From contig NZ_QHJF01000011.1 in the NCBI RefSeq assembly GCF_003259225.1, positions 62,001 through 126,000 of the forward strand: a stretch of 64,000 nucleotides of DNA. Reading direction: 5' to 3'. Of the stretch, positions 37,425 through 48,491 are shown in pieces. The translations under genes were made by a program, and so were the position numbers. Position 1 is the stretch's first letter, and every line of letters starts with the position of its first letter. The DNA is from Marinomonas arctica. GTDB lineage: Bacteria; Pseudomonadota; Gammaproteobacteria; Pseudomonadales; Marinomonadaceae. The notes under the pieces were generated by a model. The model had not been told where the DNA came from. It saw only the letters and a list, made by a program, of their open reading frames with translations, and searched no databases.

Positions 37425-38750
37425 TTAGCTTTGTTTTTGTAGTGTTTCGCCCAATGCGTTGATTAGACTGTCTATTTCGGATGGTTCGGTGGTGAAGGGC
37501 GGTGCTAATTGAATGGTATCGGCGCCATAACGAACGTAATAGCCTTTGTCCCACATGGCCATGGCGATTTGGAACGGACGTTTGGCGGGTTCGCCATTGA
37601 TAGGCGCAATGGTGATTCCTGCTGCGAAACCGTAATTACGGATATCCGTAATGAGTGGGCTGGCGTCTTTTAGCTGATGCACGCTGTTTTCCCAAGTCGC
37701 GCTCATACTGTTGACTCGTTCTATTAAGCCTTGTTTTTTAATCTCACCGAGCGATGCTAAACCCGCAGCGCAAGCAATAGGGTGAGCAGAATAGGTGTAA
37801 CCATGCGGGATTTCTAACATGTATTCTGGGCCGCCATTGTCCATGAAGGTATCGTAGATTTCTTGTTTGAAGGCCACTGCTCCCATTGGAATGACACCAT
37901 TGGTGACTTGTTTCGCCATGGTAATCACGTCAGGCGTTACCCCAAAGGCTTCTGCGCCTGTCTTTGCGCCCATGCGACCAAATGCGGTAATCACTTCATC
38001 GAAGATAAGCAAAATATTGTGTTGATCGCAAATCTCACGCAAACGCTTCAAATAGCCTTTAGGTGGCACAATCACGCCTGCTGAGCCTGACATAGGTTCC
38101 ACAATGACCGCCGCAATATTCGACGCATCGTGCATCATGATTAGATTAAGCAGATCTTCAGCACGCTCTTTACCTTGTTCTGCCATACCTTTGGAAAACT
38201 CACTGCCTGGCACTTGGGTGTGAGGCAAGTGATAGGATTCTAAGCCTTGACCATAAAGTGTGCGGTTCGCAGGAATGCCGCCAACGCTGAAGCCTGAAAT
38301 TCCTGCGCCATGGTAACCTTTAGCGCGTCCTATAAACTTGGTTTTTGTGCCCATGCCTTTCTTACGCCAATAAGCGCGAGCGACTTTTAAAGCCGTATCA
38401 ACAGACTCTGAGCCAGAGCCCGTGAAGAAAATCCGGTTTAGTCCTATGGGCATGAACTCGGTAATTTGCTCAGCCAGCAAAAAAGACTTCTCATGACCGA
38501 ATTGAAAAGCAGGAGAGTAATCAAGTGTTTTGACTTGTTGTGCGACGGCCTCGTTGATAGCCGCAACACTATGACCCAAGCCGCATGTCCACAAGCCAGA
38601 TAAACCGTCGAAAATCTTTCTGCCATCGGAATCGGTGTAATATTTTCCTGCGGCCGAGGTGATGATACGAGGGTCTTTTTTAAACTGACGATTGCCTGTA
38701 TAGGCCATCCAATGGGCATCAAGCTGGGCTTGGGTTAGATGGTGACTCAT
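37425..38750 (-). CDS. Omega-amino acid:pyruvate aminotransferase (class III)
   Basis: The 441 residues follow class III aminotransferases of the beta-alanine:pyruvate type: GHSVAAINEAVAQQVKTLDYSP, FFTGSGSESVDTALKVARAYWR, VEPMSGSAGVIVPPKGYL, the PLP aspartate region LLIFDEVITAFGRMG, and the Schiff-base lysine in MAKQVTNGVIPMG. The substrate is probably beta-alanine, taurine or a polyamine derivative. Agmatine deiminase elsewhere in the window would fit a polyamine link only loosely. Confidence 0.92.
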   Translation of the reverse strand: MSHHLTQAQLDAHWMAYTGNRQFKKDPRIITSAAGKYYTDSDGRKIFDGLSGLWTCGLGHSVAAINEAVAQQVKTLDYSPAFQFGHEKSFLLAEQITEFMPIGLNRIFFTGSGSESVDTALKVARAYWRKKGMGTKTKFIGRAKGYHGAGISGFSVGGIPANRTLYGQGLESYHLPHTQVPGSEFSKGMAEQGKERAEDLLNLIMMHDASNIAAVIVEPMSGSAGVIVPPKGYLKRLREICDQHNILLIFDEVITAFGRMGAKTGAEAFGVTPDVITMAKQVTNGVIPMGAVAFKQEIYDTFMDNGGPEYMLEIPHGYTYSAHPIACAAGLASLGEIKKQGLIERVNSMSATWENSVHQLKDASPLITDIRNYGFAAGITIAPINGEPAKRPFQIAMAMWDKGYYVRYGADTIQLAPPFTTEPSEIDSLINALGETLQKQS

Positions 38751-38876
38751 AGCATCCTCTCTCTATAAAGTGAAATATCAATAGAGTAAGCATGCCGAGC
38801 TAGAAAGGTTTAATAAATGCGATGTTATTTAAATTTAGGTTAGTCTTTAGTTAACTAAAGAGCGTTGATTAAAAGA

Positions 38877-39512
38877 TTAGGTTGAGGTCTTATCTTTAAA
38901 TTCGCACAAGTCTTCAATCACGCATGCGTCGCATTTAGGTTTGCGAGCGACGCATATATAACGACCGTGAAGTATCATCCAGTGGTGCGCATCCAGAAGA
39001 AATTCTTTTGGGACGAATTTAAGCAGTTTCATTTCTACTTCTAGGACGTTTTTGCCTGGCGCCACCTTGGTACGATTGCTAAAACGAAAAATGTGAGTAT
39101 CGACGGCCATGGCGACTTGGCGAAAAGCGGTATTAAGGACCACATTGGCGGTTTTGCGGCCAACACCTGGCAGCGCCTCGAGCTCTTCACGAGTCTCAGG
39201 GACGATGCTGTTGTGCTTTTCGATGAGGATTTGGCAAGTCTTGATGGCATTTTCGGCCTTAGCGTTAAATAGGCCAATGGTTTTGATGTAGCTTTTTAGA
39301 CCATCCACACCCAGCGCCAGCATTTTTTCTGGTGTGTTCGCGACAGGAAAAAGCTTGCGCGTGGCTTTGTTGACACTCACGTCTGTGGCTTGCGCAGAAA
39401 ACAACACCGCAATCAAAAGCTCAAAAGGTGAGCTGTATTCCAGCTCGGTTACGGGATTTGGGTTTTCAGCTCGTAAGCGAGAGAAAATCTCGTAGCGTTT
39501 GTCTTTGTTCAC
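38877..39512 (-). CDS. nth: Endonuclease III
   Basis: This is a DNA glycosylase/AP lyase for oxidised pyrimidines. The helix-hairpin-helix is LPGVGRKTANVV with the catalytic Lys; the catalytic Asp is in VDTHIFR. The C-terminal 4Fe-4S site is C-x6-C-x2-C-x5-C (CVARKPKCDACVIEDLC). It ends the rsx operon, 32 bases after rsxE, a classic linkage. Confidence 0.97.
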   Translation of the reverse strand: MNKDKRYEIFSRLRAENPNPVTELEYSSPFELLIAVLFSAQATDVSVNKATRKLFPVANTPEKMLALGVDGLKSYIKTIGLFNAKAENAIKTCQILIEKHNSIVPETREELEALPGVGRKTANVVLNTAFRQVAMAVDTHIFRFSNRTKVAPGKNVLEVEMKLLKFVPKEFLLDAHHWMILHGRYICVARKPKCDACVIEDLCEFKDKTST

Positions 39513-39544
39513 GTTTGATTGCCTTATTTCTTTTTAGATAAAAG

Positions 39545-40324
39545 TTAACTAACTTGCCCAGTAACACGAACTCGTTTTGACGCACTTGGGCCGTCTTTGG
39601 CTTTCTGTGTGGCGATACGTTGCTTTTCGCGTTCATCAAGATAATTTTTGCCTGCGATTAACAAACCTAAGCCAATAAACGCGCCTGGTGGTAAAACAGC
39701 AAACAACACATTAGGATAGTTTTCGAACACCACCCATTTCCACCCAATGGCGACATCACCAAACAATAGTTGCATATCAGAAAATAGCGTACCTTGGCCA
39801 ATCAGTTCGCGCATCGCGCCTAGAGTCACTAGGATAAACATGAAGCCTAAGCCCATCATAAAGCCATCTATAGCCGATGGTAGTACGGGATTGCGGCTGG
39901 CAAAGGCATCTGCTCGGCCAAGGATGGCGCAGTTAGTTACGATCAGTGGAATAAAAATCCCTAGAATTTGATAGAGTTCATAAGTATAAGCCTGCATCAC
40001 CAATTCGATACAGGTGGTGAACGAGGCGATGATCATCACGAAGGCTGGCAGACGAACCGCATCAGCAACATAATTACGGATGATGGAAACGGCAATATTG
40101 GAGCCCATCAACACAACCATGGTCGCTAAACCAAGGCCTAAGGCGTTGACCACGGTACTGGTTACCGCCAACATAGGGCACAAGCCGAGCAACTGAACCA
40201 GAGCCGGATTGTTTTTCCAGATACCGTTATAAATGATTTCTGCGTAATTGGCGCTTGGCGTACTTTTGTCTTGATATTCGTCTTGAGTCGCGTTGACGGC
40301 GTCTGTTTCGGCACTCATTTTCAT
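39545..40324 (-). CDS. rsxE: Rsx/Rnf complex subunit E
   Basis: A six-helix membrane protein with [27 protein letters not shown] and [19 protein letters not shown], typical of RsxE/RnfE. It has a charged C-terminal extension. It belongs to a membrane electron-transfer complex that, in E. coli, keeps SoxR reduced and otherwise couples NADH and ferredoxin to ion flux. Confidence 0.96.
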   Translation of the reverse strand: MKMSAETDAVNATQDEYQDKSTPSANYAEIIYNGIWKNNPALVQLLGLCPMLAVTSTVVNALGLGLATMVVLMGSNIAVSIIRNYVADAVRLPAFVMIIASFTTCIELVMQAYTYELYQILGIFIPLIVTNCAILGRADAFASRNPVLPSAIDGFMMGLGFMFILVTLGAMRELIGQGTLFSDMQLLFGDVAIGWKWVVFENYPNVLFAVLPPGAFIGLGLLIAGKNYLDEREKQRIATQKAKDGPSASKRVRVTGQVS

Positions 40325-40333
40325 TGGTTTATC

Positions 40334-40951
40334 CTAATAAGCTAACAGCGTATCTTGGTGTTGTTCAAAATAGATCAGGGTATTTTTAACCGCACGAACC
40401 ACGGCGCGAGGGGTGATAGTGGCCCCTGTGAATTGGTCAAAATCCCCGCCGTCTTTTTTCACGCCCCAGCCTTTAAGGTCTGGATTGTCTAACGATTTGT
40501 TAGAGAAGCTGAGTATCCATTTGGATTTTTTAAGCTCCACCTTGTCGCCTAGCCCCGGTGTTTCTTTATGACTGATGACTCGGCTACCAGTGACAACACC
40601 GTTTTTATCAATGGCAACCAACATGTCTAAATTGCCGTTATAACCGCGAGGAGCGATGGTCTCGAAAATAATAGCAGTGACTTCGCCATCTTTGCGAGCG
40701 ATGTGAATTTTAATGCCTTCTTCACTCCCCAATAACGGATCGGCAGGAAGAAAGGCTACGTCTTTGGTTAAATCGTTATCGTACAAATTGGCTGGCAATA
40801 TTTCATTGAAAGCGGAAATTTGCGCTTCCAAAATATTGTTCTTAATGGTGTGGTCGGTCAATTGATGCGTGATGGCAATGAGACCAGCAGTCAGCACGGC
40901 AAAGATCGCCAGACCTAGACTGTTGCGACGAATAGAGGCGAACAATTCCAT
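40334..40951 (-). CDS. rsxG: Rsx/Rnf complex subunit G
   Basis: One N-terminal membrane helix (residues about 10-30) is followed by a periplasmic FMN-binding domain. The flavin-attachment threonine lies in DQFTGATITPRAV. The gene starts at the base where rsxD ends (overlap of 1). Confidence 0.95.
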   Translation of the reverse strand: MELFASIRRNSLGLAIFAVLTAGLIAITHQLTDHTIKNNILEAQISAFNEILPANLYDNDLTKDVAFLPADPLLGSEEGIKIHIARKDGEVTAIIFETIAPRGYNGNLDMLVAIDKNGVVTGSRVISHKETPGLGDKVELKKSKWILSFSNKSLDNPDLKGWGVKKDGGDFDQFTGATITPRAVVRAVKNTLIYFEQHQDTLLAY

Positions 40952-42009
40952 TAGTTATCCTCCCCGACTTTTAAGCCTGTTTTGGCTTTTTTGTGGCCGT
41001 AGGTTCTGGGTTGTGTGTAGTAATCGATTAAAGGTGCCGCGAAGTTCATCAGTAATACGCCAAACGCCACACCATCAGGATAGCCGCCCCAAGAGCGAAT
41101 AATATAAATCAAGATGCCAATGCCAGCACCGTAAATCAGTTTGCCGCGATTACTGGTGCAAGAAGACACTGGGTCGGTGGCAATAAAGAAGGCGCCAAAC
41201 ATCGCCGCGCCCGTGATGAGGTGGAAAAACGGCGTTGCTGTGTTCGTTGGGTCCAATAAATGAAAGGCGCCAGACATGACCAACAAAGCACCCAATAGTG
41301 CCACTGGTGTGTGCCAAGTGATAATACGCAACCCAATCAGAGCAAGACCACCCACAAGATACGCTAGGTTGACCCAAAGCCAGCTGTTTAGACTTGGGCC
41401 TTGCAGCGCGGCAATGCTGCTAAAAGCCGTTTGGCTATCCAGCAAATCCTTGTGTTTAAAGCCGTCTAAGGGGGTTGCCATGGTGTAGCTATCAATCACT
41501 GGCAGCTGATGGAAAATCGCCTGCAGGCTTTGCATGAAAGACATAGTTTCGCCGGCTGACACCATGCTATGCACGCCTAGCCACTGACTCATTGGCACAG
41601 GAAAAGACACCAGTACAATGGCGTAGCCGACCATGGCTGGATTGAATGGGTTATTCCCTAAGCCGCCATAAAGCTGTTTGGCAAAGATAATCGCAAAAGC
41701 GACCGCTGTGACCGTTACCCACCAAGGCACAACGGGGGGAAGGGCAACGCCTAATAACACAGCGGTTAATAGCGCGCTGTAATCTTTCAAGAAAAAACCC
41801 ACCTGACGGCGACGAATCGCCAGAATAGCCGCTTCACTTAATAATGCCGTGATGCAGGCAATCATTAGGTTGATTAGCGTGCCCCAGCCAAATAACCAAG
41901 TCTGTACCACGATGCCAGGAATGGTCGCTAAAATGACCATCTGCATCACCCAAGCGGTGCGACGTCCTGCACGTTGTGTGTGGGGGGAGGTGATCCTCAA
42001 TAATGCCAT
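40951..42009 (-). CDS. rsxD: Rsx/Rnf complex subunit D
   Basis: A membrane protein of 352 residues with many helices; SYTMATPLDGFKH (about 170-182) matches the covalent FMN site region. GLGNNPFNPAMVGYA is typical of RsxD/NqrB. It follows rsxC without a gap. Confidence 0.95.
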   Translation of the reverse strand: MALLRITSPHTQRAGRRTAWVMQMVILATIPGIVVQTWLFGWGTLINLMIACITALLSEAAILAIRRRQVGFFLKDYSALLTAVLLGVALPPVVPWWVTVTAVAFAIIFAKQLYGGLGNNPFNPAMVGYAIVLVSFPVPMSQWLGVHSMVSAGETMSFMQSLQAIFHQLPVIDSYTMATPLDGFKHKDLLDSQTAFSSIAALQGPSLNSWLWVNLAYLVGGLALIGLRIITWHTPVALLGALLVMSGAFHLLDPTNTATPFFHLITGAAMFGAFFIATDPVSSCTSNRGKLIYGAGIGILIYIIRSWGGYPDGVAFGVLLMNFAAPLIDYYTQPRTYGHKKAKTGLKVGEDN

Positions 42010-44712
42010 TTAGCGATTCTCTTGCAGGTTGGTTTGCGAATGAATAAGTTTTTCTAACAAGGCCTCGGCGCTTTGCAGACGTTGTTCTGTGGACGTAATC
42101 TCTTGATTAATACTGTCCGCGTCTTCTGGTGCGCTTTCTAAACGCTTATTCAGTTTATTGATTTGCGCTTTCGCTAAAGCCACGGCAATTTTTTCCTTTT
42201 TGATCTGATTGGCCAAATCCATTTCTGGCTCCGCTTTGGCTTGGCTTTTGGCAATCGCCTCCGTTGTGCCTTCTACGTGAGTCGCAACGGAAGTGGTCAC
42301 TGGTGTGCTTTCTTCTGCTTCAAGAGCGGCCAGCTTTTCTTGCGCTTCTATCAGTTTTTTAGGCCATTCTGACGCTTCTATTTCGCTTTCGTCTTTGCCT
42401 TGTTCTTTCAAAAGCTGGATGTTTTTCTCGGCTTTTTTCACGCCTGCTTTGGCGATGGCAAGATCAATTTTACGTTTCTTAGCGGCATCGGCATCCACAC
42501 TGTTTGGCGCCACTTCGGCTATTGTTTCTGTCTTTGTCGTCGTGGTTGCTGGATTGGCTAAGGCGTTTTCCAGTTCGTCCGCTCGCTGTTGCGCTTCTTT
42601 TAGCTGTTGGCGAATGGCGTTGATTTCCGGGGCTTGAATCTCTTCTGCTTTCTTCAAGGCTTTTTCGACCTTCTTCACCGCCGCTTTGGCAATGGCCGCG
42701 TCGATTTTGAGCTTTTTCAACTCGTCGCTAATCGCTGTTTTCGGCTCAGTGGTTGAGGCGCTCATGGTTGTCTGAGTACTGTCACTTAGCTTACTGACTG
42801 TGTCTTGAGCGGTTTTTAGATCGGCTTCAAACGTGGTGATCTTATCTTTTAATTCCTGATCATCAGGTGTATCGGCAAGTTGCTTTTGCAGTTTTTTCAG
42901 TTTTACACCAATTAAAGCAACGTCCACTTTGGCCTTTTTCAATTCGTCATTAACCGGCGCAGGGGCAGGCTTAGTCGCATTGGCTTCAGCCGCAATGGGC
43001 GCGGCTTCAACGGTTTTGGCGAGCTGCTCTTCAAGTAAAGCGACGGCTTTTTCTTGTTCAGTCACTTGTAGCTGCAAGTTGCTGATTTCTTCAACATGTT
43101 CGTTTTCTTGTGCTTCAAGCAGTTGTTTTTGTAGCTTTTTCAATTTGGATTTGCCGATGGCGATGTCCACTTTGAGTTTTTTCGATTCGTCAGTCGTTGC
43201 AGGCGCAGCAGCGAGCGGTGCGGCTGCGTTTGCCGGTGCGGCTTTTTTCTCTTCCGCGGCTTTGCTTGGTGTCGCTTTTTGACGAGCAAGGCGCTTGGCT
43301 TCTTTTTCAGCGGCTTCAGCGTCTTGGCGGGCTTTGCGCGCCTCAAAGCGTTGCTTAGCCAAGTCTGATTTCACGGTCGCTTCACGGGCTTCGCGTATGC
43401 TGCTTTTGGTATGACGATAATACTGCACCAATGGAATGCTACTTGGGCACACATAAGAACAAGCGCCGCATTCGATGCAATCAAATAGATTATGGTGTTC
43501 GGCTTTTTCGAACTCTTGGCTTTTGCTAAACCACAACAACTGCTGAGGTAATAAGCTGGCAGGGCAGGCTTGTTCGCACATGCCACAGCGGATGCAGGCT
43601 TGCTCAGGTGCGGGTGGTGGAAGCTCTTTTTTACTGGCGGCCAAAATGCAGTTACTGGTTTTGACAATCGGAACAGCGGCGGAATTTAATGTGTAACCCA
43701 TCATTGGGCCACCCATAATCAAGCGGTTGAGTTTTTTCGGTTCAGATTCCGCGTAATCCAATAAGTGCGCAACCGGTGTGCCAAGCAACACTTCGACGTT
43801 TTGCGGTGCTTTTAAGGCATCGCCTGTTAGCGTGGTAAAGCGTGAGATCAGAGGTTTTCCAAACGTAATGGCATCGTGAACTGCCACGCAGGTTCCGACG
43901 TTTTGACATAATATGCCGATATCCGCTGGATACTGTCCGCTTGGTACTTCTTTGCCTGTTAATAACTGAATTAACTGTTTTTCACCACCAGAAGGGTATT
44001 TGGTTGGCACCACGGCAATTTGAATCTTGCTGTTGCGCTTGCCTAATACGGCTTGTAAGGCCGCAATAGCGGTGGGTTTATTGTCTTCGATGCCAATAAC
44101 AACGTGATCCGCCTGCACAAGGTGTTGCAGTATCTCGATGCCGAGCACTAATTCTAGGGTTTTTTCACGAATTAGCATGTCATCGGCCGTGATGTAAGGT
44201 TCACATTCTGCGGCATTGATAATGAAATGCGTGAGTGGGTTCTTATAGGCGCCTTGAAGTTTCACTTGTGTCGGAAAGCCCGCACCGCCCATCCCGATAA
44301 TGCCCATTTCAGACAAATACGCCAACACATCGGTTTTACTGATGTCTTGCCAATGATGTAAAGGCTCAAGTGTGGTCCAAGTATCGTGGCCGTCTGGCGA
44401 GATAATAATACAAAGGTCACTTAATCCAGAAGGATGGGCAATTAGGCGTTCTTCAATAGCGGTAATCGTACCCGACGTTGGTGCGTGTAAAAAACTGCTT
44501 AAAAAGCCATTGTTGATGGCGATGGTTTCGCCTTTTAACACCTTATCGCCTACCTTGACTAAAGGACGAGAACTTTGGCCTATGTGTTGTCCAAGTGGCA
44601 AAATAAGCTCGCTTGGTAGACTCGGTCGGCCTAAAGGCAATTGTAAGGATTGGGCTTTGTTTTCCGCTGGGTGAATACCGCCATGGAAAGAAAAAATCTT
44701 GGCTGCTTGCAT
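42010..44712 (-). CDS. rsxC: Rsx/Rnf complex subunit C with repeat-rich C-terminal extension
   Basis: The 900-residue protein has the NADH/FMN-type domain at the start ([32 protein letters not shown]) and two 4Fe-4S motifs (CIRCGMCEQACP and CIECGACSYVCP) near 380-425. Residues of about 510-895 are five tandem units beginning K-K-x-K-[IV]-D-x-A-[IL]-x-K, each a predicted coiled-coil arm separated by Ala/Pro/Thr-rich linkers. The ATG at 44712 shares one base with the rsxB stop (TAATG). Longer than E. coli RsxC. Confidence 0.96.
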   Translation of the reverse strand: MQAAKIFSFHGGIHPAENKAQSLQLPLGRPSLPSELILPLGQHIGQSSRPLVKVGDKVLKGETIAINNGFLSSFLHAPTSGTITAIEERLIAHPSGLSDLCIIISPDGHDTWTTLEPLHHWQDISKTDVLAYLSEMGIIGMGGAGFPTQVKLQGAYKNPLTHFIINAAECEPYITADDMLIREKTLELVLGIEILQHLVQADHVVIGIEDNKPTAIAALQAVLGKRNSKIQIAVVPTKYPSGGEKQLIQLLTGKEVPSGQYPADIGILCQNVGTCVAVHDAITFGKPLISRFTTLTGDALKAPQNVEVLLGTPVAHLLDYAESEPKKLNRLIMGGPMMGYTLNSAAVPIVKTSNCILAASKKELPPPAPEQACIRCGMCEQACPASLLPQQLLWFSKSQEFEKAEHHNLFDCIECGACSYVCPSSIPLVQYYRHTKSSIREAREATVKSDLAKQRFEARKARQDAEAAEKEAKRLARQKATPSKAAEEKKAAPANAAAPLAAAPATTDESKKLKVDIAIGKSKLKKLQKQLLEAQENEHVEEISNLQLQVTEQEKAVALLEEQLAKTVEAAPIAAEANATKPAPAPVNDELKKAKVDVALIGVKLKKLQKQLADTPDDQELKDKITTFEADLKTAQDTVSKLSDSTQTTMSASTTEPKTAISDELKKLKIDAAIAKAAVKKVEKALKKAEEIQAPEINAIRQQLKEAQQRADELENALANPATTTTKTETIAEVAPNSVDADAAKKRKIDLAIAKAGVKKAEKNIQLLKEQGKDESEIEASEWPKKLIEAQEKLAALEAEESTPVTTSVATHVEGTTEAIAKSQAKAEPEMDLANQIKKEKIAVALAKAQINKLNKRLESAPEDADSINQEITSTEQRLQSAEALLEKLIHSQTNLQENR

Positions 44713-45308
44713 TAGTGTGCAACCTCCGTTTGGCGATCGGTGGCAATAATATTTAATGAGGTTGCGGCAATACCTTGTGGTTTGTCCCAAGACCAAGTTT
44801 TCGCTGTCACGCCTACTTCTACCATATCAATACAATCTACAGGGCAGGGCTCTACACAAAGGTCGCAGCCTGTGCATTCATCTGCAATGACGGTGTGCAT
44901 TTGTTTAGCTGCACCTAAAATAGCATCCACAGGACAAGCCTGAATGCACTTAGTGCAACCGATGCACTCGTCTTCACGAATCACCGCAACGCGTTTTGCT
45001 GTTTCGGTGCCGTGGTCGCCGTCTAAAGGAATGGCTTCCACATCCAATAAATCGGCTAACGCTTGGATCGTCGCTTGCCCCCCGGGAGGGCAATGATTAA
45101 TGGCTTCGCCGTTCGCAATGGCTTCCGCATAGGGACGACAACCAGGATGGCCACATTGACCGCATTGGGTTTGCGGCAACAGGGCATCAATTTGGTCAAC
45201 AATTGGGTCGCCTTCCACATGAAAGCGCACATTGGCGTAACCGAGGATGGCACCAAAAATAAGCGATAAAAGAACTAAGATTCCAATAGCGAGTAGAACG
45301 GTTAGCAT
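44712..45308 (-). CDS. rsxB: Rsx/Rnf complex subunit B
   Basis: An N-terminal membrane helix is followed by a 4Fe-4S motif of the CxxCxxxxC type (CGQCGHPGC) and two ferredoxin clusters ([24 protein letters not shown]). The short Ala/Gly hinge fits RsxB. Confidence 0.97.
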   Translation of the reverse strand: MLTVLLAIGILVLLSLIFGAILGYANVRFHVEGDPIVDQIDALLPQTQCGQCGHPGCRPYAEAIANGEAINHCPPGGQATIQALADLLDVEAIPLDGDHGTETAKRVAVIREDECIGCTKCIQACPVDAILGAAKQMHTVIADECTGCDLCVEPCPVDCIDMVEVGVTAKTWSWDKPQGIAATSLNIIATDRQTEVAH

Positions 45309-45317
45309 CGTCGACTC

Positions 45318-45899
45318 CTAAATCTGTACAAGGGCGGTGAAGCCCATGAAAGCCAAAGCCATCAGACCGGCGGTAATCATACCAATCGCTGAACCTTTAA
45401 AAACCGTTGGCACATCGGCCACGTTAATGCGCTCGCGCATAGCAGAAAACAGAACCAATACAAAAGAGAAACCGACCGCAGCACCAAAGCCGTAAAGAAT
45501 CGATTCGACAAAGCCATTTTGTTTGCTGATGTTCTGTAGCGCCACACCTAATACCGCACAGTTGGTGGTGATTAAAGGCAAGAAAATACCTAATACGCGA
45601 TAAAGCAGAGGACTGGTTTTATGCACCACCATTTCAGTGAACTGCACAACAACGGCAATCACCAAAATAAAGGAAATGGTCTGTAAGTACTCGAGTCCAA
45701 ATGGCTGCAAAATATAGGTGTAAGTGAGATAGCTGCATAGACTCGACAATGTCAAAACAAAGGTCGTGGCCATGGCCATACCAATAGAGGTTTCTAATTT
45801 GCCAGATACGCCCATAAAAGGGCAAAGTCCCAAAAACTGTACCAATACAAAGTTGTTAACCAAGATGGTACTGACCAGTATCAAGAGATATTCAGTCAT
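45318..45899 (-). CDS. rsxA: Rsx/Rnf complex subunit A
   Basis: A six-helix membrane protein of 193 residues with [21 protein letters not shown], and [17 protein letters not shown], paired with RsxE in the complex. It leads the operon rsxABCDGE-nth. Confidence 0.97.
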   Translation of the reverse strand: MTEYLLILVSTILVNNFVLVQFLGLCPFMGVSGKLETSIGMAMATTFVLTLSSLCSYLTYTYILQPFGLEYLQTISFILVIAVVVQFTEMVVHKTSPLLYRVLGIFLPLITTNCAVLGVALQNISKQNGFVESILYGFGAAVGFSFVLVLFSAMRERINVADVPTVFKGSAIGMITAGLMALAFMGFTALVQI

Positions 45900-46213
45900 C
45901 TCACTTCCAAAAATATAGGAGACCTATGCACAATGTTGTGTAAAGGTTTCATTAGGTGAATATGGTGATTTTAGATGCTTTTGCTGAAAAGTATCTTTGA
46001 GCGTAACTATACCAATCTGCTTATAACTAACAAGACTAAAGCTTTTGTATTTCTAGTCCGATTTAGTATATAGATAATAAGTTATGCTTATATAAGTTCG
46101 GTTTATGTTTCTCTATTAATGCTAATGCCCACATTATTAAGAATGTTTCTTATTCACTAAGGTGGGCATGGTTATTTATCGCATTATTGAGAACAACACG
46201 GATGTTTTCTGTC
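45900..46213. other. Intergenic region between metG and rsxA
   Basis: AT-rich, with no coding frame I trust. It should contain the rsx promoter near the right of rsxA. ATGCCCAC (46125-46132) and GTGGGCAT (46162-46169), with an inner AAGAA/TTCTT, form a long hairpin that may end metG transcription. Confidence 0.5.
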
Positions 46214-48259
46214 TTACATCACTCGTTGACCGGGTTTGGCACCAGTATGTGGTTCAAGCAGATAAATGTCTTCCCCACCTGGGCCTGCGGCCAGTACCAT
46301 GCCTTCTGACATGCCAAACTTCATTTTGCGTGGCGCAAGGTTAGCGACCATCACAGTGTGTTTGCCTTCTAGATCTTCTGGCTTATAAGCTGACTTAATA
46401 CCAGAGAACACAGTGCGAGTCTCTCCACCGATATCCAACGTCAGTTTTAACAGCTTGTTGGCTTTTTCAACGTGCTCGGCTTTGACGATCAAGGCAATGC
46501 GCAAATCCACTTTGGCGAAATCATCAAAATTGATTTCCTCTGCGATGGGGTCTTTGCTTAGCTCTGTTTCAGCAGGCAGTGCAGCGGCTTTTTCGGCGGC
46601 GTCGGCTTGAGCTTCTTCTTTGCCTTCTTCAATCATGGCATCGATTTGTGTTTGCTCAATACGACCCATTAAAGGTTTAAAGGTATTGACCGTACGACCA
46701 AACAGCAATTCGCTGCGATTGTCCCAAGTCAGTTCTTTACCAAGGAAGGTTTCCGCATCGGCGACCATGTTTGGCATCACAGGCTTCAAGTACGTGGCTA
46801 AGATGCTGAATAGGTTCAACGCAACCGTACACACGTCTTGTACTTTCGGTAAGGTGGCTTCGTCTTTTGCCAATACCCAAGGCGCTTGAACGGCAATGAA
46901 TTCGTTTGCTACATCGGCTAAGCGCATCACTTCACGAATGGCTTTACCGTATTCGCGGCTTTCAAAATGCTGAGCGATGATGTCGCCAGAATCGATGAAA
47001 GATTGAATCATCTCGCCTTCGCTTTCTGTGCTGGCCAATTGACCATCGAACTTTTTGCTAATGAAACTGGCGGTACGGCTGGCAATATTCACCACCTTGC
47101 CGACCACATCCGAATTGACGCGCTGAATGAAGTCTTGCAGGTTTAAATCGATGTCATCCACGCTGGCGTTTAGCTTCGCAGCAAAGTAGTAACGCAAATA
47201 CTGTGGATCTAAGTGGTTCAAGTAAGTACGGGCTTTAATAAAGGTACCGCGTGACTTGGACATCTTAGTACCATTGACCGTCACATAGCCATGGGCATTG
47301 ACTTTGGTCGGTGTGCGGTAACCCGCACAATCCAGCATGGCTGGCCAGAATAGCGCGTGGAAGTTGATGATGTCTTTACCGATAAAATGGTATAGCTCGG
47401 CATCAGAATCTTTTGCCCAGTAATCATCAAAGTTCAAGCCTTCCGTGCGGTCACATAGGTTTTTAAAGCTCGCCATGTAACCAATCGGCGCATCTAGCCA
47501 AACATAGAAATATTTGCCTGGTGCATCGGGAATTTCAAAACCAAAGTACGGCGCATCGCGGCTGATATCCCATTCTTGTAAACCAGAATCTAGCCATTCG
47601 GACAGCTTATTAGCGACTTGATCTTGCAAGGTGCCGCTGCGCGTCCATTTTGCTAAAAAGTCTTGGAAATCAGGCAGTTTGAAGAAGTAATGCTCAGACT
47701 CTTTTTCGATCGGGGTGGCGCCGGAATACACTGAGCGTGGATTGATCATTTCCATTGGCGTGTAGGTCGCCGAACACACTTCACAGTTGTCGCCGTATTG
47801 ATCTTCTGCTTTACACTTAGGGCAGGTTCCCTTAATGAAACGATCCGCTAGGAACATCTCTTTTTCTGGGTCATAAGCCTGTACGATAGAGCGAACCGCG
47901 ATTTTGCCATTGTCACGCAAGGCGGTGTAAATGCGGTTTGAAATCTCACGGTTTTCGTCAGAATGGGTAGAATAGTAGTTATCGTAACCGATCAAAAAAT
48001 CGTTGAAATCCGTCATGTGTTCTTGGCGAACGCCATCGATCAACTCTTCAGATGTCATGCCCTGTTGGTCGGCTTTGATCATGATTGCCGTACCGTGAGC
48101 GTCATCCGCACACACCGCAGTACAAAGGTGGCCGCGCATTTTTTGAAAACGCACCCAGATGTCGGTTTGGATGTGTTCCAGCATATGCCCTAGATGGATA
48201 GAACCATTGGCATAAGGAAGGGCGCTGGTGACTAAAATTTTGCGTTGCGTTTGTGCCAT
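46214..48259 (-). CDS. metG: Methionyl-tRNA synthetase
   Basis: Class I synthetase: HIGH motif in [16 protein letters not shown], zinc knuckle CPKC...CEVC (about 145-165), [10 protein letters not shown] near 335, and a C-terminal tRNA-binding EMAP-like domain ([25 protein letters not shown]). I start at the ATG at 48259 (MAQTQRKIL); 15 upstream codons are non-family. Confidence 0.98.
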   Translation of the reverse strand: MAQTQRKILVTSALPYANGSIHLGHMLEHIQTDIWVRFQKMRGHLCTAVCADDAHGTAIMIKADQQGMTSEELIDGVRQEHMTDFNDFLIGYDNYYSTHSDENREISNRIYTALRDNGKIAVRSIVQAYDPEKEMFLADRFIKGTCPKCKAEDQYGDNCEVCSATYTPMEMINPRSVYSGATPIEKESEHYFFKLPDFQDFLAKWTRSGTLQDQVANKLSEWLDSGLQEWDISRDAPYFGFEIPDAPGKYFYVWLDAPIGYMASFKNLCDRTEGLNFDDYWAKDSDAELYHFIGKDIINFHALFWPAMLDCAGYRTPTKVNAHGYVTVNGTKMSKSRGTFIKARTYLNHLDPQYLRYYFAAKLNASVDDIDLNLQDFIQRVNSDVVGKVVNIASRTASFISKKFDGQLASTESEGEMIQSFIDSGDIIAQHFESREYGKAIREVMRLADVANEFIAVQAPWVLAKDEATLPKVQDVCTVALNLFSILATYLKPVMPNMVADAETFLGKELTWDNRSELLFGRTVNTFKPLMGRIEQTQIDAMIEEGKEEAQADAAEKAAALPAETELSKDPIAEEINFDDFAKVDLRIALIVKAEHVEKANKLLKLTLDIGGETRTVFSGIKSAYKPEDLEGKHTVMVANLAPRKMKFGMSEGMVLAAGPGGEDIYLLEPHTGAKPGQRVM

Positions 48260-48491
48260 TTTTGATAAGCCTGCTGGATTAAAAAAGGTCGGGTATTCTA
48301 GCAATAAATAGGCACCAATGACGAATAAATAACGTGCCTAGGCTATGAATAGAATGTAGAGAGCGTCATTATAAGACCCAGCTCCCTCTGTGCAAGTCTT
48401 CACACTTGCTTTTCCGTAATTTGCCCCCACATTTGGCACAAGTTCAAAAAATTAAACACTATTCGATATTACCGCCTCACTAGGAGTTCCC

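Noticed and set aside
42929..43282. Plus-strand Ala/Ser-rich frame within rsxC
   Set aside because: Antisense shadow of the rsxC repeats.
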